NCBI GenBank assembly: GCA_037039685.1
Contig: JAWNGF010000004.1
Span: forward strand, 2,790,001 to 2,854,000
Length of the DNA: 64,000 nucleotides
Source: Ceratobasidium sp. AG-K
Lineage: Eukaryota > Basidiomycota > Agaricomycetes > Cantharellales > Ceratobasidiaceae
Direction: 5' to 3'
Below the pieces are notes generated by a model that saw only the letters and a list, made by a program, of their open reading frames with translations, was not told where the DNA came from and ran no database searches. Made by a program: the position numbers and the translations under genes. Of the stretch, positions 13,678-24,924 are shown piece after piece. The first letter of the stretch is position 1, and the number at the start of each line of letters is the position of its first letter.

Positions 13678-16075
13678 TTAATCCGAATCTACTTTCTCAA
13701 AGTGCCACTTGGGGTGGGCATCGTCGAGTTGCCAAGCGAGGTAGGCAGTAGTATTTGAGTCTGAGTGATCCTCGTCCAACTTGATAGCGTATTTGGAATC
13801 CGAGGCCTGTACGATACTAAACACGGACCTGATAAGTATATTTTCGATGCCAAATCAGATATATAACTTACGAATAACCACCTTCATCATCGCCAGACAA
13901 TACAAACTCAATCCCTTGAGGGGAGAGTACCAGGGGTCGATTCTTGACGTTGTCGTGGTCTTTGTCTAACGTCGTAGCGTAGAGCCCAGACGCGACGTGC
14001 CTAAGGTAGTACCCATCAAACCCAGCCTCGAGGATCCACTGGAGTTTATGTATGGTTGAAGAATTAGGTACGGATGCGTTGGCAAGCCGAGTTTACGTAC
14101 ATTTGGCTCCAGGTTCGATTTACCCTTTCCTGCCAGCAAGCCCATGAATCCTTTCTTACGAGGAACCTCAATACGCAGAGGTGTTTTAGTTGGTGCATCG
14201 GAAACTCGTAAGAGCGTATTGGCAGGAACCGGCCCTTCATGTCTGCAGGGCAGAGCGAATATATTAGGTTTACGTAAGGAGAGAAGGGGGAGAAACATAC
14301 AAGCTCAGTACGTCCATCCCATCGTCCTCCTCAATTAGCCATCGCTGTTGTGCAGTGCCATTGTCTGCGGCAAAATACACTAAAGCTGGTTCGGTATCGG
14401 AACCATCCACGCCCAAAGCAAGGCCGTTGGGAGTGTCCACGATCGGCGTGAACCTGGGGTCAACCGACTTCGTAAATCCAGTTCGATCACGAGGCGCCCG
14501 AGCAACTCACACAAACCCTTCCCGACGGTTGCCTACAATCTTGAATTCTATTGCGGCGTCTGGCGCAACAATAGGTGGGGCCGAACCCTCCACGTTGTCA
14601 GTTGGGGAATAGCCAATGTATGCGCCCGGAAAATAGGCGCGAATTTTGTACCCTGATTGACCTTGTTCAATAATCCACTGGATAAGATGTCAAGTCCCGA
14701 AATGTAATCACAAGCTGAGGAGCCATACCAGCTGGCTGTTCTTAAAATTCCCGTGGGCTGTTTGGACACATGGTCGGCCAGTATTCTGCGAAATGATAAA
14801 TTGAAGTAGTTGGCCGGTCTGAAAATTGCTGATATAGTAATGGCCCGGAGTTATTCCCGACCTTTGAGGACGGGCAACGTTAAGGTTAGGCTGGTCATCG
14901 AGGTCTGCACTTACCTTTCATTGCCCAGTGGGTCTGTGGTTCCAGATTGGGGACCGCTGGCTCAGGTGTCAGTTCTGGGTACCATAAACTACCACCGAAA
15001 GTAACGAACCGAGTGGCATAATCCTGAATCCCGAACCCAGTAGCCCGTACTACTCCTCCCGTTCCCGCCTTGGCAATCTCCTTTGCGAGTCTGGGACCGT
15101 TGGTCACCAGACTCTGGATCGATAACAACTCAAATTCCGCCACCATAAGTTCTTCTGGGAACTGAGTGGTAGTTTGAATGGCGCGTGCGGCTACACCCTC
15201 AGCGTGAGGAGCAATGCCTGTCGCAATACCAACGGCTACCCCCGCGATAAGTCCGTCCACAATCGTACTCGTCCAGTTTCGGTCTGGTATTTCTGCTGCA
15301 ATCCTCTTGCTTTTAATCCATGCCCGACCGTAGGTTTCGATAACGAGATCGGCGATGATGGTCCCAAAGAAGGACAACGCGGCAACGGCGAATATTGCCG
15401 AGGGATCGAACGAGCCAAGTTGAATTCCAATGGCTCCGAACAATATGGCGAATAAGCCCTTGCCGGAAATTGTCACTGCACGTTTTGCGTGATCCTGTCC
15501 AGAGATGAGTTTTGCATGTCGTGCAAGGGCATACGAAACAAATGCATACCGGATTCCCGTTCTTGTAGTGATATAATGCAACAAGCAACCCAGCTCCAGG
15601 AATGCCCTCGGCCGCCTTTATAATCACACCGTCGCGAGCAAAAATACCATCACTAGTGGCCAATGTCAGTCAGGGCTGAAAAGAGAAGGGCATGACACGT
15701 ACTGCTGAACCCATTCGAGTTCCCCATCCTTGTTACATAGGCAAATATCCAGGTCATACGTCGCGTGATTTCGACCAGGACTCCTCGTAGGCAAATCGCC
15801 GACAATATTGCTTCCTTCCAAGTGTATATGGCTATTAACATCGTGTAGGGAATCTAGGGAGGACGCTTTGGCGCGGTTCGAGGTGAATGCTCCGTTGTTA
15901 TTCCCTAAATATCCATCAAGGTCCAATGTCGATTTGTGATAAGAATCCTCGCGCTACGGTGACTGACGCGTCAACTAAGGGGGAATATCGTGTAAACGAA
16001 GCTCACCTTGCAGTACGCTTGAATGAATCTGCCAAAAAGAAGCCTTGGCCGAACGCAGGTTTGGGAGAAGGACAT
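13678..16075 (-). CDS. CVNH lectin / hydrophobic core / trefoil lectin protein
   Basis: A three-part protein with two predicted sugar-binding modules. Exon 1 (16007-16075) and exon 2 (from 15953) form a full cyanovirin-N homology domain: SFSQTC near the start, then STLDLDGYLGNNNGAF, HIHLEG and ATYDLDICLCNKDGELEW. The middle (about 15600 to 14950) begins DGVIIKAAEGIPGAGLLVAL and is glycine/alanine-rich with long hydrophobic stretches (GLFAILFGAIGIQLGSF, IVDGLIAGVAVGIATGIA). The last third has trefoil-like repeats: GHYYISNFQTGQLLQF, QLWIIEQGQSGYKI, NGTAQQRWLIEE and PNWILEAGFDGYYLRH. It ends DSD at TAA 13678-13680. The middle joins the trefoil part in phase only if an intron runs from a GTAGTT donor (about 14983) to GTGCAG (about 14903); otherwise the first part stops at 14895 and there are two genes. 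Role unknown; defence or recognition is an inference from the lectin folds. Confidence 0.65.
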
Positions 16076-16724
16076 TGTGACCTGTGTGGTGGAAGCCCGA
16101 ATTTGGATACTCCGCCTCGTGGCTATTACGTCTGGGCCTCACGTGCGTCGCCAGACAAGCTCGTGGCTCTGTTACCGCGAGCCAAGTGTCGCTTATGTCG
16201 TTGGGTGTGGTGTGGTTGGTGGGTGTGGTTATCACGGGCCACAACGATCATGGTGATTGGCTCTGGCAGGCGCAAATCAAGAGGCACCGTCGCTAGATTG
16301 ATCGACCAAACAACGCAACAGGCCACCCGAAGACAGGTCCGTATAGCCATAAAACACCTAAATTGGGTAATATCATGGGGGTAGTCGTGTGAGGTGATGA
16401 CTATATACCTCCTGGTGAAATTGTGAAAACACGTAGGGCCTAGTAGAAATTAGCAGAGGCGAAGCATGAATGAGTGCCGAGGCAGTCCCTGTGTCTTACG
16501 TCCTGCGCTACGACAGCTAGGTGTCCGCGCATAATTCGGCCACTGGAAGTGTTTGAGCTGGGTTAAAGTGCCACTATGAGAGCTTGCAACGGGCTGGGGA
16601 TATCATTGTGGTATATACAATGGGTCAAACCGAATGAATCTCCCAATGCAATCACACATACATACATGCAGTACATGATTTCCGAGCGGTGAATCGAAAC
16701 AACTCTCGCCAATCATCACCTAAA
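16076..16724. other. Intergenic region upstream of the CVNH gene
   Basis: Nothing coding is supported. Open frames at 15887-16384 and 15975-16350 are shadows of, or run past, the CVNH exons. The interval should contain the CVNH gene promoter (minus strand); no clear TATA box was identified. Confidence 0.4.
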
Positions 16725-17760
16725 TCACTCCCAGGCCTCGAGGGAGCCAGGCTCAATAGATCTCACAAATTCGACGACAGGAAAGGCCACAGAGAGCTCT
16801 TCCAAGATACGGTACGACAAAACGTCTTTGCCGTCTCGGCTAAACAGAGATTTCCAAAAAGTCAATGCGTGAATGGTGATTTCTTTTGCCATCCCGTATA
16901 TACACCTAATATCCATCCGACAGTTCACAAGGTAAAGCTTATTGAGCCGAATGTATGTTTGGGGGGCGGTGCTCCGATTACTGTTAAAAGTCAAACCGCC
17001 GACCGGCGCCGCAGGTAAATAGTCCAGTGCCAAGACCTGAAAATGGTGGAGGAAAGCAAGCAACTTTTCGAGCTGAGTCTATTTCTCAAGGTTGGCGATA
17101 TGAAGTCTTGTAATGTTCGAATGCTTGAGGAATCGTGGAACAGATACTTCGGAGGCTGATGCTCGTGTGGTACTGAGGTCATACTTGAAGGTCAGCTGCA
17201 ACGGCGTCGACCACAGGTAAATAAACGGCAAACGCCCGTCAATTGGGTAATTTCGAGGGAATCCAAGTTCAACACTTCCAAGTCTTCAAGATGCACAGGA
17301 GCTTTACCGGCAGTGCTCAATCCCAAGCCGTCGTCTATAACGTCAAGATCCAAGCTCGGGACGCGAAGCTTTGGACTGTTCGATAGGACGTGGGCAAATG
17401 GAAGTACGTAGTCTCTATGACTCCTTCGAGTGATCGTTCAAGCCGAAGCTCGGAAATTCCATGATAGGCCTGCTGCATGGATAAGAGTAAGTGTGCTGAA
17501 GCAATTTCTGATCTGGCCAATGATTGACTTGGCTTGCTTGATGTTGGCCTCGTAAGAAGTGGCCGAAGCAAGCTCGCTTGTAACCGCGTCCCGGAGAACT
17601 TGAGGGACACGGGGCTTTGGCGATAGTTGGCTATAGTAGGCTGAATTACGGTACAAGCACCGGCATATCGCGCCAGAGCGACCTGGAGTAGGTTGCTTGC
17701 GGTGGCTCCGAACCTCCTCATCGTCATCATCTCCATCGTATGAAGTAGATAGGTAGTCTG
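16725..17760 (-). pseudogene. F-box-like/LRR pseudogene, internally deleted
   Basis: A decayed relative of the intact genes at 18876 and 22733. The N-terminal helix (LLQVALARYAGACTVIQP) and the next conserved part (LRDAVTSELASATSYEANIK, KQAKSIIGQIRNC) lie in different frames. The sequence then jumps straight to the late LRR part (AYHGISELRLERSLEG) without the F-box itself. C-terminal family text follows in other frames (IRLNKLYLVNCRMDIRCIY) and ends EAWE at 16725-16727. The missing F-box core and several frame changes indicate a true pseudogene rather than an isolated indel. Confidence 0.75.
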
Positions 17761-17796
17761 GCGTGTACTGTCCTTGGTCTGTAATCTCAAGGTGTA

Positions 17797-18416
17797 CTAT
17801 GTTTCCTGGCTAGAGTGCTTTGAGCAGGCAACCAAGGGAATGAGGTGTCGTATTACGTTCTCACAACGGATGTCATTCGAGATTGGGATTCGCACGTGGA
17901 CATCCAATGGCAAATTGCTTTCCAGTGATACAAAAGTCTTGGCACGATCGACAAATTTCTGGCTCGAAGGATGAAAGTGGATGAGATTAACGTGGGTCCA
18001 GAGTGTGGGCAAGCTGATCACGAGCTGACGTCAGCGAGAGCAGACGCGGGCAAGAAAGTCTGAGTATTTTGGAGGTGATGTCGTGATGCAATCGATATTT
18101 ATCCCACAGGTAGTCCCCACGACTATGTGGAATATGCGAGCTAGGATCTCCGAAGGAAGTGAATGGGTTGGTGTGAGAGCAGTCGAAAGATTTCTAGTCC
18201 GACTGATAATCGATTTTGCTTACTTTATCTGATCTCGAAGGATAGCAACTCTGACAACTCGATACTGATACATACTGCAAAGGCATGAGTGACACCGGTA
18301 AGCGAGTTAGGTTGCGCGTAGTGGACTTCAATTGCAGAGTAAGCATCAAGGTATCAATCCAGAACGGTAGTGAGCAAGCTATTTGCCGCAGAAACTTCTT
18401 CAATAAGTTCGAGCAT
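17797..18416 (-). pseudogene. F-box-like pseudogene fragment (5' half only)
   Basis: Starts like its relatives (MLELIEEVSAANSLL, ATG at 18414-18416) and then carries stop codons and frame changes. The part LPTLWTHVNLIHFHPSSQKF and VDRAKTF matches the post-F-box segment of the intact paralogues. It ends abruptly at about 17797, next to the N-terminal part of the following pseudogene. The two fragments therefore sit head to tail, as left by a tandem duplication that later decayed. Confidence 0.7.
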
Positions 18417-18875
18417 GTTTTTTTTTGGGAGACGTGAGCGCGATGACAGTCATGGATGGAAGCAGGTGGCTACAATTACGTAAGCATCCAATAAGGGTAG
18501 AGGTGTTAGGCGCGCGACTCTCATATAAAACTTCTATACAGATCGCTCTCTAGGGATCACGCAGCTATATGCGATTGCATACAACTTACTACTTGGTTAG
18601 GAGCACATCTGAGAATCATACCAATGGCTCAAATGCAATAAGCGGTAGCGTCAGGGACGCAAACTTGTTGAAAACTGTTACTATCGGGAGTGTTTCACAT
18701 TGCCCAGCGCATGCGCCACCGTCACGAGTCTTAGTTCATGCATTCCCGTTAAAGAAGGTATAATTCGGGGGAATCAAACTAGGATAGAAGCTTTTTGTTT
18801 GAACAAGAGCTATTATGGATGGTAGATACGCAACATACACAACCTGAGCAACTAAATCGTGGGCCAATGAGGGGT
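18417..18875. other. Interval between F-box-like copies
   Basis: No gene is supported. The tract contains a run of T at 18419-18426 and a TATA-like CATATAAAAC at about 18521. A short plus-strand frame at 18569-18763 lacks recognisable content. Confidence 0.35.
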
Positions 18876-20534
18876 TTACTCCCAGCCCGCTGTTGGTCTT
18901 GGGTCGTCATAACCAGTACGTTTCACGGAAGGGCAGAGTCTGGACAGTGCATCTTCGACGTCCTTCCCTTCTACCCTCGCACCGCCATTCATGGCGTTCC
19001 CTCCCCAGAACACAAATTCACGTATAGGATATTTCTCGAGCGTTTTCCATAAATAGTCCAGCGGGACAAAGGAAGTCATCATGTAGAATGCATCTAGCCG
19101 ATAGGAGGGGTAGAGTGCACGGTCTCGTTGGCAAAGTTCGGAGAGGGACAGCGAGGGTGCTCCTTCAAGTTGCTGAGGGAGATTGATGATTCCATCAAGC
19201 ACTAGAACTCGAAGTCGAGGTAACAGGTTTAGTAGCTCATCGAAAGTTGGGTACTCGCTCATTCCCTTGACCCAAAGTCGAGTGATATTCGTAGTCTTGA
19301 GAAAGTTGACGACTTTGTCCTTGCGAGTCGAGAGGGGGGATCGGGCGTGATAGCGCATCGTTAATTGCAGCGGCTTTGGACCAACATCGAGCAAGCCAAG
19401 AAGGCATTGAAGCTGTTCGTATTCAAGGGATCCTATACTTAAAACTTCCAAGTCTTTTAGACGGACTGGCGGTGGATCACTGGAGCCGCCCATGTGCTCG
19501 GGCAGCTGCTCCAAGAGATCGAGGCCAAACTCAAGAACGCGTAGGTTTGGGTTCAGGTCTAGGACCTCCCGAAGCTCCCACCTGGTGATCTGAAACCTCG
19601 GTGCACGTGAGCATGCAAGGCGGAGTTCCACTAGCCCGTTGTACGCAGGACTATACCATCGGGGATACATGCCGTCCAACCTCAAGACCGTCACGGATTT
19701 CAAGAGGTCTTCGGCACGCTCCTCGGAGACCTGAATCCATAGGCTATCAACGTCGACATCATCTTCGTGCTCGGCAACCTCGACAACTGTTGGAGCATCA
19801 CCACTGCTGTTGGTCACGGTGAGTTGAGTGAGATTTCCCGGTAGGAATTTTTCGAAGCAACATTCCAAAATGGAATGCTCAAACTCATCGATGGTTTCGG
19901 GCAATGCCAGCTCGAAAGACCATACGCGTGTTGCGATAGAGCCGAGAAACTCGAGCAACGGCTCAGTTTTATAACTAAAGTCGTAAGACGAAGGAATCCG
20001 AACGTGGACATCTAGTTCTAAGCTTGCTGATCGAGCTACGCACGTTTCCGCGCGAGCGAGAAATCCTGAACCAAGCGAGTGCAGGTCGAGGAGGTCGATG
20101 TGGGACCAGAGTGTTGGCAGGTCCAGCGCGATCTGGCGCCAGCGGGAGCACACGTGGGACAAATAGTCGGGATACTTGGGCATTGATGTATTCTTGCCGC
20201 TGTTATCACGGATTTCAATGTTACAAGGGCGACTGCCAGCGACTAGGTAGAAAATACGAATTAGGACTTCAGCGGGAAGGGAGTGTATGGGTGCAACCGT
20301 GGCTGAACAGTTTCTAGCCCGACTGATAATTGCTTTCGCTCTTTTGGCATTGGTCTCATAGACACAAGCCGAGGCTACCTCCTGATCGATGTGCTCTGAA
20401 AGCGCGAGAGGGATCCCAGCGACCGTGGTCTGCGCATAGTAGTTTTGGATAGCGGAGCATGCTCCAAGGTATCGGGCTAGAGAAGAGCTGAGAGCACCAC
20501 TTGCAGCGGTGAGTTCTTCAATCAGTTCGAGCAT
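18876..20534 (-). CDS. F-box-like/LRR protein (intact, 552 aa)
   Basis: Intronless gene for a protein of the F-box-like family expanded in this fungus. Residues 1-75 form a conserved helical N-terminus (LIEELTAASGALSSSLARYL, ETNAKRAKAIISRARNC). Residues about 82-150 hold the F-box-like motif (IHSLPAEVLIRIFYLVAG ... LSHVCSRWRQIALDLPTLWS). The remaining 400 residues have irregular leucine-rich repeats (VTVLRLDGMYPRW, NPNLRVLEFGLDLL, LLNLLPRLRVLVLDG). By family knowledge the F-box would bind Skp1 and the LRRs a substrate of an SCF ubiquitin ligase, but no substrate can be inferred. An acidic patch (EHEDDVDVD) interrupts the repeats. It is 78 bases from the edge of a long palindrome. Confidence 0.85.
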   Translation of the reverse strand: MLELIEELTAASGALSSSLARYLGACSAIQNYYAQTTVAGIPLALSEHIDQEVASACVYETNAKRAKAIISRARNCSATVAPIHSLPAEVLIRIFYLVAGSRPCNIEIRDNSGKNTSMPKYPDYLSHVCSRWRQIALDLPTLWSHIDLLDLHSLGSGFLARAETCVARSASLELDVHVRIPSSYDFSYKTEPLLEFLGSIATRVWSFELALPETIDEFEHSILECCFEKFLPGNLTQLTVTNSSGDAPTVVEVAEHEDDVDVDSLWIQVSEERAEDLLKSVTVLRLDGMYPRWYSPAYNGLVELRLACSRAPRFQITRWELREVLDLNPNLRVLEFGLDLLEQLPEHMGGSSDPPPVRLKDLEVLSIGSLEYEQLQCLLGLLDVGPKPLQLTMRYHARSPLSTRKDKVVNFLKTTNITRLWVKGMSEYPTFDELLNLLPRLRVLVLDGIINLPQQLEGAPSLSLSELCQRDRALYPSYRLDAFYMMTSFVPLDYLWKTLEKYPIREFVFWGGNAMNGGARVEGKDVEDALSRLCPSVKRTGYDDPRPTAGWE

Positions 20535-20612
20535 GACAGAACATAAGGGTGCTATGAGAAAGCTGGTGGTGGTTTGACCTCAAGTTACAACTAGCGGGTT
20601 ATGCTTATTAGG

Positions 20613-22012
20613 TACACTGAGTCGAAAAAGAAATGCACACGTGACCTAGATCAGTGCATATGGACAGCGACGAGCGATAGAGGGTTCGGGTGGCTTAGCT
20701 GCGTTAGTATAACTTGTAGATAACCTGTAATAGTCCATTTATCCCAATTTCCAGGATGTTCCCAGCATTTCCCGACATTGTAGGGCCGAGATACAATCAG
20801 AGCGGCTGTGCATTTCTTTTTCAGGTTTGCACTGGTGGGGCATAATCTCGATATGCACTACGGGGCGCTGGTTTTAAAAATGAGGGAAATACATAAAGTC
20901 ATTCTTTGATAGTATGTAATACACTATATGGAATCTGAGCTACGTTTATTATAGACAAAAATGAAAATGAAAATGGTAAGCCCAATGAGTTCAGTGTCTC
21001 ATACCTCTGTAGGCATGGACATTGGGCAGTTGACTCATTAGGAGAAGTGGTAGAATTGCATCATTTAAGTCTATGTGAGCTGCTCGCAAATTTGCATGTT
21101 GCCTCATGCTACTTGAGGGATGGGTGTTGTGCTGTGGCTAAAGTTGCAGCAGAGATACAGGACGACACACGTCTCCTGAGCACACCAATTTTGGCAGGCA
21201 TATGCGCATACACTATTATATTACGCATGCCAAATCTCAGCCGGGAGGTCCTTCTCGGACAGGAGTTAAGGATCAATTACTTTCAGAATCATTTTCTTTA
21301 GGCCTATTTCATAGTATTTTGCAATAGAAAGCGCTGTCCTGAAAATAACTGCTCCTTAACTCCTGTCCGAGAAGGACCTCCCGGCTGAGATTTGGCATGC
21401 GTAATATAATAGTGTATGCGCATATGCCTGCCAAAATTGGTGTGCTCAGGAGACGTGTGTCGTCCTGTATCTCTGCTGCAACTTTAGCCACAGCACAACA
21501 CCCATCCCTCAAGTAGCATGAGGCAACATGCAAATTTGCGAGCAGCTCACATAGACTTAAATGATGCAATTCTACCACTTCTCCTAATGAGTCAACTGCC
21601 CAATGTCCATGCCTACAGAGGTATGAGACACTGAACTCATTGGGCTTACCATTTTCATTTTCATTTTTGTCTATAATAAACGTAGCTCAGATTCCATATA
21701 GTGTATTACATACTATCAAAGAATGACTTTATGTATTTCCCTCATTTTTAAAACCAGCGCCCCGTAGTGCATATCGAGATTATGCCCCACCAGTGCAAAC
21801 CTGAAAAAGAAATGCACAGCCGCTCTGATTGTATCTCGGCCCTACAATGTCGGGAAATGCTGGGAACATCCTGGAAATTGGGATAAATGGACTATTACAG
21901 GTTATCTACAAGTTATACTAACGCAGCTAAGCCACCCGAACCCTCTATCGCTCGTCGCTGTCCATATGCACTGATCTAGGTCACGTGTGCATTTCTTTTT
22001 CGACTCAGTGTA
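20613..22012. repeat. 1.4-kb near-perfect palindrome (fold-back element)
   Basis: Two arms of about 660 bases, 20613-21272 and 21353-22012, are reverse complements of each other with no net indel: paired positions sum to 42625 at the outer ends, at the inner ends and at internal landmarks, and the tract I compared base by base (20641-20700 against 21925-21984) was identical. About 80 bases between the arms are only partly complementary. The outer ends are ta-CACTGAGTCGAAAAAG and its complement followed by ta, consistent with the TA target duplication of a Tc1/mariner-type element. No transposase is encoded; the mirrored open frames at 21047-21301 (+) and 21309-21578 (-) are the same sequence read from each arm and look spurious. 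A transcript would form a long hairpin. An assembly inversion is a possible alternative. Confidence 0.9.
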
Positions 22013-22732
22013 ATAGTGCGTCATTGGTCGTATTTGGCATCGTCAACAGATGGTTCCTTCTGTAGCGCCATCGCCTCCTCTGTGTAGGATTGCTATTCCA
22101 CACATCACGAGGGCAGACTATATATACGAGTTCAAATTCGTTAGTATAATATAAGTGGAAATCGACCCATCCGACTTGACTCACGCTCTATCTTCTGTCG
22201 AATCCCGCGTCATCAGATAAGTCAACTCTTGTACCTAATTATCGACCGCGATGTCGTTGTGATTATGAATGAACCGAGCTACCTTAGACATAGTTCACGT
22301 CGTGGTATTGTCATTGGGGTTCGACGTCGAATATGTAATACCTGCAGACCTCCCCCATTCATGCTCAACTCCGTGCGGGTCCCCGACGAAGATTGAATAA
22401 TCGCACGTGCTAGACTCTGTACTAACCAAAACTTTTCCCCATAGTTGAAAACTGCCCCGATAAGTTGTAGATGCAATCCTCTCGATCTGAATGAGGGTCA
22501 CGGGCGCGAATAGAAGAGGCACAATGCACGTGTATAAACAAGGTATATGCGCATTGGAATCGAGCTCAGGCCGCCCTTCATCGACCAACAGTTGAAATAC
22601 TTGCGAAGAGACATTTTATCATGATGTTTGTAGCATTGTGAAACTCCTCAGTATGACAAGAATTCAATGAATGCTGGTTCATGAATGGAAAATGCGTACC
22701 TGAAAGTATCCATTAATTTGCCAATGAATTAA
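22013..22732. other. Interval between palindrome and F-box-like gene
   Basis: About 720 bases with no supported gene. A minus-strand open frame at 22295-22588 has no recognisable domain and is not called. Confidence 0.35.
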
Positions 22733-24391
22733 CTAGCTTATGCTAGGGGCTTCCTTCTTGAATTCGATTATTTTCACGATATGAGCGAGATTTGTGCATA
22801 GCTCTGTCTTGGCGAGGTCATCGTCTAGGTGCATGTCGGCACGATACAGGTCAGACTCCCAAAGAACCATTGCTTCAGCTGGATATCGTTTCATCATGGA
22901 GCAAATATAGCTGAGTTCTAACCGGCAGTCTAAGATGTAAATGACGTCTAAGCGGAAAGAAGAGGGAATGGCACTGTTCTCGGTAGGTGGGCCAAGCAAC
23001 TCCCTATTACGAAATCCATCCACAGACAAAACACGAAGGCGAGGAAGTAATAGAAGCAATTCTTCAAGCTGCAACCCTTGCCCTGCGCTGTTGAAGTGCA
23101 GCTTTGTAATATTCGAATGCTTGAGAAACTTAATGGTCTTGCTCTTGGAATTGGGAGAGAGAGGTGTAGATGGATCGAGCTCGATGGTTAGATGTAATGG
23201 CTTTGAGACTGGAGCTAGTATACGGAAAAATATTTCAAGCTGGCTATTCTTCGGTATCAGGCCTAGGTTTAGCTCCTCTAGATGCTCGAGTTGTACTGGT
23301 GTAGTAGTAGAACGATCCGAACCACTAGCCTTAATACGGAGTCCAAAATGCAGCACAACAAGCTTGGGGCTAGACATGAGTATGGAGTAAAGTTGCAAGT
23401 TAGTGATGGTGAAGCTCTCTCCGATTGGCTGATCGAGGCGAAGTTCCGTGAGCCCATGATACGCCTGGCTTGTCCACCGAGGATACAGTCCATCTAGCCG
23501 CAGCACGCTGATAGGGAGCATGAGTTGTTCGAAAGCTTCCTGTGCCATCATGAGGAACAAGCCTTGAGGAGAAATATCCGCATCCTCGTCTTCAGGTTCG
23601 TCGGATAAAAGAAAGAAGTCTGGAGTATAGGGGCCGTGATCCGTAATCGCCAGCTGGACTAGGGTTCCCGGCTTGAAATCTCGAAAGATGGACTCAAAAA
23701 GGATATCGTCAAAATCCTCAATTGTCCGTGGTATCGCCAACTCGACTGATCGAGAACGTGCCGCAACAGAGGAAAGAAAGTTGAGTAAAATCTGCTCATC
23801 ATTGCTGTCATGGGGAGCTGGGACCCGGATGTGAATATCTAAGAGCGCATCTCCCGCCCGAGTAACGCAAGCCTTTGCGTGATCCACGAACTTTTGGGTT
23901 GAGGAATGGAAATGCGTGAGATCAATGTGGGTCCAAAGTGATGGGGAATTGGCCGTAATAATGCGCCAGTGGGAGCAAACTTGGGTTAGACGGGCAGGGT
24001 ACTTTGGAGGCGATGTGGCTTCGCTAGTCTCAATGTCTATATTACAGGAAGTGTCAACGACTAACTGGAAGATGCGAGTAAGAACTTCCGGGGGAAGTGT
24101 GTGAATCGGTGTGAGACTAGGAGTGCAGTTTTGAGCTTGGCCTATTATCGATTTTGCGCGCTTAACGTTTGTTTCATAGGACGAGATAGCTAGTAACTCG
24201 CTGGCGACACAGTCTGAAAGTGTTCGAGGGATTTCTGTAAACGTAGAGCACTCCGAATAATATGTTTGGATAGCCGAACATGCAGCAAGGTATCTGTCTA
24301 GTGCGACCTCAAATAGGCGGCTCGAGACACCAAGTTCCGCAATGAGCTCGAGCATTGCGCGGTTGGACTCTGGAAATAGTATCGAAGTCAA
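22733..24391 (-). CDS. F-box-like/LRR protein (intact, 552 aa)
   Basis: Paralogue of the gene at 18876-20534 with the same intronless layout. The usual family start MLELIAEL is residue 13 (ATG at 24353-24355), so the true start may be there and the 12 residues before it may be untranslated. F-box-like segment: IHTLPPEVLTRIFQLVVD followed by LTQVCSHWRIITANSPSLWT. LRR-like segments include ISVLRLDGLYPRW, SPKLVVLHFGLRI and LLLLLPRLRVLSVDG. An acidic insert (SDEPEDEDADIS) occurs in the same place as in the paralogue. Presumed Skp1-binding substrate receptor; target unknown. Confidence 0.85.
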   Translation of the reverse strand: MTSILFPESNRAMLELIAELGVSSRLFEVALDRYLAACSAIQTYYSECSTFTEIPRTLSDCVASELLAISSYETNVKRAKSIIGQAQNCTPSLTPIHTLPPEVLTRIFQLVVDTSCNIDIETSEATSPPKYPARLTQVCSHWRIITANSPSLWTHIDLTHFHSSTQKFVDHAKACVTRAGDALLDIHIRVPAPHDSNDEQILLNFLSSVAARSRSVELAIPRTIEDFDDILFESIFRDFKPGTLVQLAITDHGPYTPDFFLLSDEPEDEDADISPQGLFLMMAQEAFEQLMLPISVLRLDGLYPRWTSQAYHGLTELRLDQPIGESFTITNLQLYSILMSSPKLVVLHFGLRIKASGSDRSTTTPVQLEHLEELNLGLIPKNSQLEIFFRILAPVSKPLHLTIELDPSTPLSPNSKSKTIKFLKHSNITKLHFNSAGQGLQLEELLLLLPRLRVLSVDGFRNRELLGPPTENSAIPSSFRLDVIYILDCRLELSYICSMMKRYPAEAMVLWESDLYRADMHLDDDLAKTELCTNLAHIVKIIEFKKEAPSIS

Positions 24392-24924
24392 GGCAGCGCT
24401 TTGGAAGGTATATACACCCGAGTTGTAATGTTCGGATTCCGATCAACAGTCGCCAGGCGCTTGTCCGAGCAAGTACTCGGATGTGGCAATCGTAAATTTT
24501 ATCTGCACTAGAACAGTAAGACGTAAGATGCGAGTGATTTCATCTACAGTACACAAAATTCATACATTTAGCACTTCCTTACAGGTAGAATCCGGTCAGT
24601 CAACCTCGTTTAATGATCGGGGACTTGCTGTATGCGCCTGGGGCGTATCGCAGCATGGCCTAATTCCGTGTCTTGAGACTGCCCTGTCAGCCAACCGAAG
24701 CTTTAGAAGCTCGCATTTTTGGACACTGATGAGTTGTTGGCCATAGTACTAGTGTAGGAATTTCATACTCTCTAACATTGGGTACAAGCTAGAGGGTGTG
24801 ACGAATGACCAAGAAGCGAACGGCGAGTCAAGGCTTTAATGGTAAAACTCAATCCCACCAGTAGGCTGCCGGACTGGTACCCTTTTCGGCAAGCTTAACG
24901 ACAGGCAATTAACGGTCAATTAAT
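24392..24924. other. Interval with no supported gene
   Basis: Contains the upstream region of the F-box-like gene (TATA-like GGTATATACACC at about 24408-24419) and otherwise nothing recognisable. Confidence 0.35.

Noticed and set aside
21047..21578. Mirrored open frames encoding the same 80-residue peptide
   Set aside because: They are the same palindrome arm read from each side; there is no domain, and the identical peptide is a consequence of the repeat.
22295..22588. 97-codon minus-strand frame beside the F-box-like gene
   Set aside because: No domain, and it overlaps another open frame on the same strand; not enough to call a gene.
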